DNA of 64,000 nt. Source: Cohnella lubricantis (GTDB taxonomy: Bacteria; Bacillota; Bacilli; Paenibacillales; Paenibacillaceae). The translations under genes and the position numbers were made by a program. Positions 7,244 through 14,132 of this stretch are shown here, piece after piece (the stretch's first letter is position 1; the number at the start of each line of letters is the position of its first letter). The notes beneath the pieces were generated by a model. It did not search any database and had not been told where the DNA came from. It saw only the letters and a program-made list of their open reading frames with translations. The stretch spans positions 1-64,000 of the forward strand of contig NZ_JACJVN010000055.1 in NCBI RefSeq assembly GCF_014212015.1, read 5' to 3'.

Positions 7244-7792
7244 CTAGCGGCCCTTCTTCTGCTCTGCGCCCGCTCCGCTTAGACGCTGCGCAAATTCAGT
7301 CCGATTCTCTTCAGCCAGCGTATATTGCATGCTGAAGCAAGACGGACAGATATACATCGTCATCGCGAACGGGGCCTTCAGCACCGGCCCGCCCAGCATG
7401 TCCGACTCGCGAGAGAGGAAGCTGTCCGCATCGACAACCCGATTGCCCGCTTCCAGCATATATTCGCGGCAGTGCGGACATTCGGGAACGGTCTCCTGCT
7501 CGTCCAGAAGCTTCTCTACCGCTTCTTCGTAGACGAGCAAGCTCTCGCTTTTCTCACGCAAATCCTTGTCCTCGTCCCAATCTGCTAAGCCGCTCAGGTC
7601 TTCGACCTCGTCCTCGTCCAGTTCAGCCCTAGCTTCCGCATCCTCTTCCAGTTCTTCATTCCGGTCCAGCCCGATCTGAAGCGATCGATAGCCGCCAATC
7701 TCATTGTCGCAAATCGGACAGTAGCGCTCCGGCTCTTGGCCTTCCTCTACCGGCAATTCGCTCTGGCACCACGGACATACAATTACTGCCAT
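7244..7792 (-). CDS. Two-zinc-ribbon acidic protein, unknown function
   Basis: 182 residues. An N-terminal ribbon is CPWC...CPIC (about residues 6-28), a second is CPHC...CPSC in the C-terminal half, each with two CxxC knuckles suited to bind zinc. Between them lies a strongly acidic stretch (EELEEDAEARAELDEDEVEDLSG, abbreviated). The ATG is preceded by GGAGGG within the end of the 27-residue peptide gene, so translation is coupled. It could be a scaffold or a nucleic acid/protein-binding adaptor. I do not recognise a named family. Co-transcription with cysK and a DUF350 protein is the only functional hint. Confidence 0.75.
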   Translation of the reverse strand: MAVIVCPWCQSELPVEEGQEPERYCPICDNEIGGYRSLQIGLDRNEELEEDAEARAELDEDEVEDLSGLADWDEDKDLREKSESLLVYEEAVEKLLDEQETVPECPHCREYMLEAGNRVVDADSFLSRESDMLGGPVLKAPFAMTMYICPSCFSMQYTLAEENRTEFAQRLSGAGAEQKKGR

Positions 7793-7798
7793 ATTTGG

Positions 7799-7882
7799 TT
7801 ATCCCTCCATCACCATGTACACGATCCCGATCGCAAAGAACAAGATGGCAAACGCCAGCAGCGATCCCCACAAATACTTCAT
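7799..7882 (-). CDS. 27-residue single-span membrane peptide
   Basis: A short frame from ATG at 7882 to TAA at 7799 encodes MKYLWGS, a hydrophobic span (LLAFAILFFAIGIVYMV), and MEG. A strong RBS, GGAGG with 8 bases spacing, precedes it. Its 3' end contains the RBS of the next gene. Position between the DUF350 gene and the zinc-ribbon gene, with tight spacing on both sides, supports that it is real. It probably sits in the cell membrane as one helix and may be a small subunit or regulator of its DUF350 neighbour; that is inference. Confidence 0.7.
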   Translation of the reverse strand: MKYLWGSLLAFAILFFAIGIVYMVMEG

Positions 7883-7904
7883 CCGTCCATCCTCCGTCTG
7901 CGCA

Positions 7905-8336
7905 TTAGCCGTATGTCACCGCTCCGCCGATGATGTACGACAGCGCCGCCGATAATACAAACGCAATGAACCCGACCGCCCGGTTGTCCTTGCCGATCTC
8001 CTCATCAACACGAAGAACCGGGGTCAGGAATTCGAACATGAAATAGCCGATCAATAACAGCAGGAATCCGATAGCGGCCCATAGCAGGCTCTCATATATC
8101 GAATCCTGCGCTTCGATCGAGAACCGGAAGATGTTGCACATGCCGAATATTTTGCCGCCGGTCGCCAGCGCTACCGCCAAGTTGCCTTTGCGAATCTCTT
8201 CCCAGCAATTGTACTTGGTTACCCATTCGAAGCAAGCGAGGCAGACGATCAGCAGCAGAACGCCGACCGAGAAATAAGCCAGAATCGCAAGCAGCGGATG
8301 GGCCATTAACGCATCGACTGCCTCGGTATTCTGCAC
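7905..8336 (-). CDS. yshE: DUF350 membrane protein (YshE-like)
   Basis: 143 residues from GTG at 8336, chosen since GGGAGG sits 8 bases upstream; a GTG at 8345 would overlap that RBS. Four hydrophobic segments are visible (LLAILAYFSVGVLLLIVCLACF; GNLAVALATGGKIFGMCNIFRF; WAAIGFLLLLIGYFMFEFL; GFIAFVLSAALSYIIGGAV, all abbreviated), with the charged motifs EIRKGNLAVA and EIGKDNRAVGF that repeat in DUF350 proteins. The two halves look like an internal duplication. It lies 20 bp after mutS2, as yshE does in B. subtilis. Biochemical function is unknown. Confidence 0.85.
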   Translation of the reverse strand: MQNTEAVDALMAHPLLAILAYFSVGVLLLIVCLACFEWVTKYNCWEEIRKGNLAVALATGGKIFGMCNIFRFSIEAQDSIYESLLWAAIGFLLLLIGYFMFEFLTPVLRVDEEIGKDNRAVGFIAFVLSAALSYIIGGAVTYG

Positions 8337-8356
8337 GGCGCACACCTCCCGCTATC

Positions 8357-10726
8357 TTATTTCAATTCGGCTACGGTGACACCTGCGCCGCCTTCGCCGT
8401 AATTGCCCAGACGGTAACTCTTGACATGCTTATGCTTGCGCAAAAATTCTTGGATCCCCGTGCGCAAAGCGCCGGTTCCTTTGCCGTGGATGATATACAC
8501 CGAGCCGAGGTTCGCGAGGAACGCTTCATCCAAGAAGCGGTCCGTCTCGATGAGCGCCTCGTCAAGCGTCGCGCCGCGCAGATCAAGCTCCGTTCGGATG
8601 TCCTCATCCCTGGAGCGCTGAACCGTTGTGACGTTCGCGGAGCCTTTGGCTTTGACAGGTGATGCCGCCTGCTGCCGCACAGGCTCCAGATCGTCCAGAG
8701 CCACCTTCATCTTCAAGATGCCCAACTGGACCAATGCTTCCCCGCCGGACGACAGCTCCACGACATGTCCCTTCTGTCCGGCAAGGCTGTGCACCTTCAC
8801 CTCGTCGCCGGGCTCGATCTTGGCCGCTTTGCCCTGTTGGCGCCGCGGCTTCTCGACCGGCTCCGGAACCGAATCCTCCAGCCGCTTGCGGGCTTCGATC
8901 AGCTTGTGCTCTTTGACCGAAGCGCCTTCCTCCATCGCCAGCTTGCGCAGGTCGGCAATAATCTCCTCCGCTTCGCGCCGGGCTTTGACGACCGACTTGC
9001 GCGCCTCCTCGCGGGCTTCCTCCAGCAGCTTCGCCTTCTGCTCCTGGAATTTGAACCGCTCCTCCTCGATCTTCTGGCGCAGCGATTCAACTTCCGCTCG
9101 CAGCCGCTCGGCCGTCTGCCGTTCGGATTCGGCGAGAATGCGGTCCCGCTCGAGCGAGGCGATCATCGTGTCCACCTTCAGCTCTTCCTCGCTCACTTGG
9201 CCGCGGGCATGCTCGATGATCGTCTTCGGCAACCCGAGCCGTTCGGCAATCGCGAATGCGTTGCTTCGACCCGGTACGCCGACAAGCAGCCGATACGTCG
9301 GCCGCAGCGTGGCCACGTCGAATTCCATGCTGGCGTTAATGATGCCCTCGCGATTATAAGCATAAGCCTTCAGTTCGCTATAGTGCGTAGTCGCCACGAT
9401 CCGGCAGCCGACGCGGTGCAGATGCTCCAGCATGGCGATCGCCAGCGCGGAGCCTTCCGCCGGGTCGGTGCCGGCCCCCAGTTCGTCGAGCAACACGAGG
9501 CTGCGCGGCGTCACTTCGCCGAGCATGGAGATCAGATTCGTCATATGGCTCGAGAAGGTGCTCAGATTCTGCTCAATGCTCTGCTCGTCTCCGATATCCG
9601 CGAAGATGCCGTCGAAGATGCACAGCTTGCTGCCGTCATCCGCGGGGATAAACAAGCCGGACATCGCCATCAGGCTGAGCAGCCCGACCGTCTTCAGCGA
9701 CACCGTCTTCCCCCCGGTATTCGGCCCGGTGACGATGATCGCGGAGTAATCCTCTCCGAGATCAAGGTCAATCGGCACGACCTGCTTGGCATCAATGAGC
9801 GGATGGCGGGCGCGCTTCAGCCGCACCATGCCTTGATCGTTAATCGCCGGCAGCGTTCCGAACATCGCATCCGCCAGCTTCGCTTTGGCGAAGATAAAGT
9901 CGATATAGCCGAGCGATTCCGCATCGGAGGACAGCAGCTCCGCCTTCTCGCCGACCAGCTCGCTGAGGCGGCGCAGAATGCGTTCGATCTCCTTCTGTTC
10001 CCGCACCTTCAGCTCGCGCAGCTTGTTGTTCATCTGCACGACGGCTTCCGGCTCGATGAACAACGTCGCTCCGCTGCCGGACGTATCGTGGACGATGCCT
10101 CCAAAGTGAGAACGGTACTCCGCCTTCACCGGGATGACGTAACGGTCGTTGCGCACAGTGACGAGGACGTCCTGCAGCATTTTCTGAACGGACGACGAAC
10201 GGATCATGCTATCCAGCTTCTCCCGAGCGCGGCCTTCGTGAATGCGAATGTCGCGCCGGACCGAGCCGAGCTCGGAACTGGCCGAATCCATCACATCGCC
10301 CTGCTCGTCGATGCAGCGGCGGATCTCGTCCTCGATTGATTTGGCGTCGATCAACGGTTCGCACAGATCCGCCAGGATCGGGATCTCGATCTCATCCGCT
10401 ACCGTTGCCGTATATTTGCGAATTCGCCGGGAGCCCATGATGAGCCCCGCGATATCCATCAGCTCAAGCGGACCCAGCACGCCTCCAATGCGCGCCCTGC
10501 CAAGCGATGGGCGAACATCCGTCACGCCTCCGAAGGGCGGATAACCCTTGAGCTGCGCAGCCCGTACCGCTTCGTCGGTGGCTGCCAGACGGCGGTTCAC
10601 CTCGAGGGCGTCCGTAGAAGGCATCAGCTTGGTCGCCTCTTCCTTGCCAAGGGAAGTCTCGGCGGCATCCTGCAAGCGAAGGATGATCTTGTTGTATTCC
10701 AAAGTTGCGAGCGCTTTATCGTTCAC
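8357..10726 (-). CDS. mutS2: MutS2 family ATPase/endonuclease (ribosome-rescue/recombination factor)
   Basis: 789 residues from GTG at 10726. An ATG at 10756 is open in frame, but a TATAAT at 10755-10760 overlaps it, placing it upstream of the transcript start. The MutS-type core is clear: Walker A GPNTGGKT (about 334-341), Walker B LVLLDELGAGTDP, and GATTHYSELKAYAY-like region (ATTHYSELKAYAY). A long charged coiled coil follows (RQKIEEERFKFQEQKAKLLEE, abbreviated), and the last 80 residues are an Smr nuclease domain (LDLRGATLDEAL, HGKGTGALR). MutS2 lacks the mismatch-recognition domain; in Bacillus it suppresses or processes recombination intermediates and splits collided ribosomes. Confidence 0.93.
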   Translation of the reverse strand: MNDKALATLEYNKIILRLQDAAETSLGKEEATKLMPSTDALEVNRRLAATDEAVRAAQLKGYPPFGGVTDVRPSLGRARIGGVLGPLELMDIAGLIMGSRRIRKYTATVADEIEIPILADLCEPLIDAKSIEDEIRRCIDEQGDVMDSASSELGSVRRDIRIHEGRAREKLDSMIRSSSVQKMLQDVLVTVRNDRYVIPVKAEYRSHFGGIVHDTSGSGATLFIEPEAVVQMNNKLRELKVREQKEIERILRRLSELVGEKAELLSSDAESLGYIDFIFAKAKLADAMFGTLPAINDQGMVRLKRARHPLIDAKQVVPIDLDLGEDYSAIIVTGPNTGGKTVSLKTVGLLSLMAMSGLFIPADDGSKLCIFDGIFADIGDEQSIEQNLSTFSSHMTNLISMLGEVTPRSLVLLDELGAGTDPAEGSALAIAMLEHLHRVGCRIVATTHYSELKAYAYNREGIINASMEFDVATLRPTYRLLVGVPGRSNAFAIAERLGLPKTIIEHARGQVSEEELKVDTMIASLERDRILAESERQTAERLRAEVESLRQKIEEERFKFQEQKAKLLEEAREEARKSVVKARREAEEIIADLRKLAMEEGASVKEHKLIEARKRLEDSVPEPVEKPRRQQGKAAKIEPGDEVKVHSLAGQKGHVVELSSGGEALVQLGILKMKVALDDLEPVRQQAASPVKAKGSANVTTVQRSRDEDIRTELDLRGATLDEALIETDRFLDEAFLANLGSVYIIHGKGTGALRTGIQEFLRKHKHVKSYRLGNYGEGGAGVTVAELK

Positions 10727-10754
10727 GCTAAAGGTCCAACTCCTCTCACGCTCC

Positions 10755-10783
10755 ATTATAGCGCAGCCGCCGCATCTTGCGAA
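10755..10783 (-). promoter_or_regulatory. Promoter for mutS2
   Basis: Minus strand TTCGCA, 17-base spacer, TATAAT. The -10 box is perfect and the -35 fair. The predicted transcript begins near 10748, which supports the GTG start at 10726. Confidence 0.6.
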
Positions 10784-10875
10784 ACCTTCCAGTTATACTC
10801 TGAGGAAAGCAGGATAAGCTAACGCCAATACCGGTCTCAGCCGGAACTTTCTCAACAATGGAGGAGGCAACTATC

Positions 10876-11232
10876 ATGCATTTCCTCGGTCATGTCGTAC
10901 GCTTCATCGTCTCCGCGATCGTGATCTGGATCGTCGGCTACATCGTCCCGAACTTCTCGGTGGGAGGCTTCTGGAGCGCGCTGCTGCTTGCCTTGGTCAT
11001 CGCAGTTCTCGGCTGGATCATCGAAGGCATCTTCGGCAAGCGAGTATCGCCATTCGGGCGGGGAATTGTCGGCTTCTTGGCGAGCGCAGCCGTTATCTGG
11101 ATCGCGCAATTCGTGGTAGGCAACGTCCATGCCACGATCCTTGGAGCCCTGCTCGCCGCTCTCGTCATCGGGATCATCGACCTGTTCATTCCGGTCGCCA
11201 GCCCGTTCAACGCCGCCAAGAGCCGGGACTAA
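10876..11232 (+). CDS. Small four-span membrane protein (phage_holin_4_2/YvlD-like)
   Basis: 118 residues from ATG at 10876; GGAGGAGG lies 8 bases upstream, so the in-frame start at 10858 is rejected. Four hydrophobic segments follow each other (VVRFIVSAIVIWIVGYIVP; WSALLLALVIAVLGWIIEGIF; IVGFLASAAVIWIAQFVVG; LGALLAALVIGIIDLFIP, abbreviated). The two halves are similar, suggesting an internal repeat. Databases often name such proteins 'phage holin family', but there is no phage gene near it and no lysin. It is probably a resident membrane protein of unknown role. It stands alone and divergent from mutS2. Confidence 0.72.
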   Translation: MHFLGHVVRFIVSAIVIWIVGYIVPNFSVGGFWSALLLALVIAVLGWIIEGIFGKRVSPFGRGIVGFLASAAVIWIAQFVVGNVHATILGALLAALVIGIIDLFIPVASPFNAAKSRD

Positions 11233-11391
11233 CATCGCCGCTTGGCAATCTGCCCCAGGGCTTCCTCGTTCTTGGCGTACAGTCGCTATTCGCTTGTATG
11301 CGCAATGAGTTCCTCTATCCGGTATGATATGATATTCAGGGCTATACCATCGGTATTGGCCTGGAGAAGAAGCGCCGGAAGGAGATCATTC

Positions 11392-11772
11392 ATGCGTATT
11401 ATAAGTAGAATAGCGGCATCCGCGCTGATCGTATTAGCACTGGCTGCAGCGTTGTCCGCATGCGGCGGCGGGAACAATGATTCGACTGCTCCCGAGGAAT
11501 CGATGACGCCATCGCAGCAGCTTGTGATCAAGGCATCCAATTGGCAGTTCGACCAGCCCGAATATACGATTCCGAAGGATACGCCGGTCGAGATCAAGCT
11601 GGTGAATGAGCAAGGCGCGCACGGCTTGCTCATCGAAGGCGCGAACGTCAAGCTGCACGGCGGCAAATGGTCCAAGGTCGTGAAGCTGGCTGCCGGCACC
11701 TACGAGATCAAATGCGCGACCGTCTGCGGCACGGGTCACCTGACGATGACCTCGAAGCTGATCGTGCAATAA
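11392..11772 (+). CDS. CuA-motif cupredoxin lipoprotein (COX2-like, stand-alone)
   Basis: 126 residues from ATG at 11392, preceded by AAGGAG. A lipoprotein signal ends at Cys24 (LSAC), so the protein is anchored outside the membrane. The rest is a cupredoxin strand pattern with C108-x3-C112-x3-H116-x2-M119 and an upstream H77, the ligand set of the binuclear CuA site of cytochrome c oxidase subunit II. The membrane helices and other parts of subunit II are absent. It may be an electron carrier or a copper donor to an oxidase; this is inference. Frame extension to 11242 has no RBS and is rejected. A strong terminator follows. Confidence 0.8.
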   Translation: MRIISRIAASALIVLALAAALSACGGGNNDSTAPEESMTPSQQLVIKASNWQFDQPEYTIPKDTPVEIKLVNEQGAHGLLIEGANVKLHGGKWSKVVKLAAGTYEIKCATVCGTGHLTMTSKLIVQ

Positions 11773-11784
11773 GCCACAACAAGG

Positions 11785-11821
11785 AAAGTCCGGGCAGGAG
11801 TGTCGCTCCCGTCCGGACTTT
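11785..11821 (+). terminator. Intrinsic terminator after CuA lipoprotein gene
   Basis: AAAGTCCGG and CCGGACTTT arms enclose a GC-rich inner region (GGGAG/CTCCC-type pairing), followed by CTCTCTG on the plus strand. It starts 12 bases after the stop. Confidence 0.8.
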
Positions 11822-11896
11822 CTCTCTGTATGTTGGCGTTGACATCGCCTGTTCGCCTGTTCGCCTGTTTGCATGCAGCTTACTGATTGCTGATTG

Positions 11897-13930
11897 TTAA
11901 ACGCGGAATCGCACCAGCAGTTCCTTCAGCCGCTCCGACAGTGTGGCCAGCTGCTTCGCATGGTCAACAAGCTTCGCGCTGATCTCAGCCTGCTCGCCGG
12001 TCATCGCCGCCACTTCCTGAACCGAAGCCGTCGATTGCTCGGAGACTGCTCCGACGTTCATGATCGTCTCCTGCAAGGTTCGCTGCGCCGCTTCCATCTG
12101 CCGAACCTTGTCACTGCCATCGTTCAAGCTCTCGGTGAATTGGTTCATACGCTCGCCGATATCGCCGAACAGCTGCTCCGCCTGCTTGATCGCGCCGAAT
12201 TGCTGTTCGAACAACGGACGCGCCTTATTCATCTCGTCGGTGGTCAGCGTGATATCCGATACCATTGATTGCATCCAGGAGGCGACGCGGCCGAGATGCG
12301 TCTCCGACTCCTTCGCCAAACCGCCCATTTCCTGGGCAATAACCTGGAATCCCTTGCCGGCGGCTCCGACCCGATTGGCCTCAATCGCAGCGTTAAGAGA
12401 CAAGATATTGATCTGCCGGGCAAGGCGGTTCAATTGATCTAGCAAACCGGTAACGGAAGCGGTCTGCTCGCTTAACGCTTCCATCCGCAAATTGATGGCG
12501 CGGTTCGCCTGCTCGACTTGGCCGGTCGTCTCGGACAGCGAGCGGAGATGCTCCTGACCCTCTTCGCCTACGCGTCGAACCTGCCCCGCCTTGCTCTCCA
12601 TATCCGCGTTCGAATCGATGACGCGGCCGACGCCGACCATGATCTGCTCCGCCAGCACAACGCCGCTCTCAGCATCCGAGGAGAGGGACGCCGAGCCTTC
12701 GGCGATGTCTCGGGTCGATTCCGCGATGCGGCTGGCCGACGCTTCGGTGCTGCGGGAGGCTTGTTCGACGGAGGCGGCCGTCTCGAACACCGCGGCGGCC
12801 GAATCAATCGTTTCCCGGATCAGTTCGCCTGTATTGGACATCATCTCGTTGAAATGGCTGCTCAGCTTGCCGATCTCATCCTTCCGTCGGGTTGCGGGAG
12901 CTCGTCCGGTCAGATCGCCGCTTGCGGCTCTCTCCATCAAATTCGCTATCGATGTAATTGGACGGGCTATGATCCGAACAACGCCCCATCCGACCAACGC
13001 AGCGAAGACCGCGGCGGCGATCGCTGTATAGATCGTGACCTGAGCGATCTGCACCGTATCCTTGGTTAGTAAGCTTAACGGTATCGAGCCGACAAGCAGC
13101 CACTCGGTACCTTCAAGCCCTTGCGAGGCAACAAGCTGTTGGCCGGATGAGGTGCTGATCTCTTCGGCGCCCTCCTGCAAGTCAGCATATTCCGTCGGCT
13201 GCCCCAGCTTCGAGGCATCCGAATGATAGACATACTTGCCGGTCGCGTCTTGAATGAAGACATCCCCTTCGATGCCATCGAAGCTGCTTTGGAGCGATTC
13301 CACCTTCACTTCAACCGCCAGAATGCCTATATCCTCGCCTGTCTTCACATTCCGGAGAAGACGAGCGATCATCAGCATCGGCTCCGGCGTATAGTCATCT
13401 TTTGCTTTGATGAAGTCTTCGCCGTTGCCTGGAGGAGCCAGCCATATCGGCTGTCCGCCCGCTTCCATTACCGTTGGAACCCAATCCGCTTGGAAGGCGT
13501 CGCTGGTAATGGTTTCTCCCTCGCTGGAAAAGCCGCCGCCGTCGTACAGCACGGTGACCGAAGCGATCTTGTCCGAGTCCGCTTTGGCCGAACGGAACGA
13601 TTCATTCACGGCGTTCAGCAATTGCGTTCGTTTGGACTTGTCCGTCAAGTCGATCAACTGCTTGGCATTTTGCGTGAAGGACGCGTCAACAGCCAGCTTT
13701 TTGGATGCGCTTTCAATGTTGGCGAGAGTCATGTTGACATTGTCGGCCGTCTTATCGATCGTTTGGTCAAACGAGTTCTCAGCTTGCTTAGTAATGATGC
13801 CTTCCGAAATTCGGTAGGACAGCGTTCCGACAAGCACGACAAAAACGACGATTCCGACAAAAAAGGTAATAAATAGCTTGCTTCCTACACTAAATCCCTT
13901 GCGAAACGGGTTCATATTAGCAAGTGTCAC
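11897..13930 (-). CDS. Methyl-accepting chemotaxis protein with Cache sensor
   Basis: 677 residues from GTG at 13930 (ATG at 13915 is an alternative). Layout: membrane span about 20-42, extracellular Cache-type sensor 45-295, second span about 300-322, HAMP 325-378 (ARPITSIANLMERAASGDL), then a long signalling coiled coil. The hairpin tip is NILSLNAAIEANRVGAAGKGF (abbreviated), where the usual EAxRAGExGRGF has Glu replaced by Ala and the first Arg of GRGF by Lys, so coupling to CheA/CheW may be altered. The ligand is unknown. It is monocistronic, with its own promoter, and inserted between mutS2 and the zapA-like gene. Confidence 0.9.
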   Translation of the reverse strand: MTLANMNPFRKGFSVGSKLFITFFVGIVVFVVLVGTLSYRISEGIITKQAENSFDQTIDKTADNVNMTLANIESASKKLAVDASFTQNAKQLIDLTDKSKRTQLLNAVNESFRSAKADSDKIASVTVLYDGGGFSSEGETITSDAFQADWVPTVMEAGGQPIWLAPPGNGEDFIKAKDDYTPEPMLMIARLLRNVKTGEDIGILAVEVKVESLQSSFDGIEGDVFIQDATGKYVYHSDASKLGQPTEYADLQEGAEEISTSSGQQLVASQGLEGTEWLLVGSIPLSLLTKDTVQIAQVTIYTAIAAAVFAALVGWGVVRIIARPITSIANLMERAASGDLTGRAPATRRKDEIGKLSSHFNEMMSNTGELIRETIDSAAAVFETAASVEQASRSTEASASRIAESTRDIAEGSASLSSDAESGVVLAEQIMVGVGRVIDSNADMESKAGQVRRVGEEGQEHLRSLSETTGQVEQANRAINLRMEALSEQTASVTGLLDQLNRLARQINILSLNAAIEANRVGAAGKGFQVIAQEMGGLAKESETHLGRVASWMQSMVSDITLTTDEMNKARPLFEQQFGAIKQAEQLFGDIGERMNQFTESLNDGSDKVRQMEAAQRTLQETIMNVGAVSEQSTASVQEVAAMTGEQAEISAKLVDHAKQLATLSERLKELLVRFRV

Positions 13931-13962
13931 CGCGTTGACCCCAAATATTCGGAAATATAATT

Positions 13963-13991
13963 AGTGTAATATCGAATGATAGCCCTTACAA
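13963..13991 (-). promoter_or_regulatory. Sigma-A-type promoter for the chemoreceptor gene
   Basis: Minus strand TTGTAA, 17-base spacer, TACACT, 33 bases before the start codon. No sigma-D (TAAA...GCCGATAA) motif was seen, which is worth noting for a chemotaxis gene. Confidence 0.5.
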
Positions 13992-14043
13992 CTCACTCTG
14001 AATGTTATTTATTCCATTATTTTTGGGAGTATTGGCCCAAAAA

Positions 14044-14094
14044 AAGAGACTATCCGCCGTTTCCGCTTCGCGCGAATTCGACTTTTAGTCTCTT
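14044..14094 (-). terminator. Long-loop terminator after the ZapA-domain gene
   Basis: AAGAGACTA and TAGTCTCTT arms, 9 bp each, with a 33-base loop that can fold further, followed by TTTTT on the minus strand. It lies 39 bases after the stop of the gene at 14133. Confidence 0.8.
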
Positions 14095-14132
14095 ATTGAA
14101 CAGTATCTAGCAAAGTTCGCCCTATTTAACGA

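Noticed and set aside
8765-10339. Open frame of 524 codons on the plus strand, opposite mutS2
   Set aside because: Arises from the codon bias of a GC-rich gene on the other strand. No RBS, low-complexity Arg/Leu/His-rich product, and mutS2 is certain.
10876-11232. Prophage holin
   Set aside because: Family label only. No lysin, capsid, integrase or attachment sites nearby.
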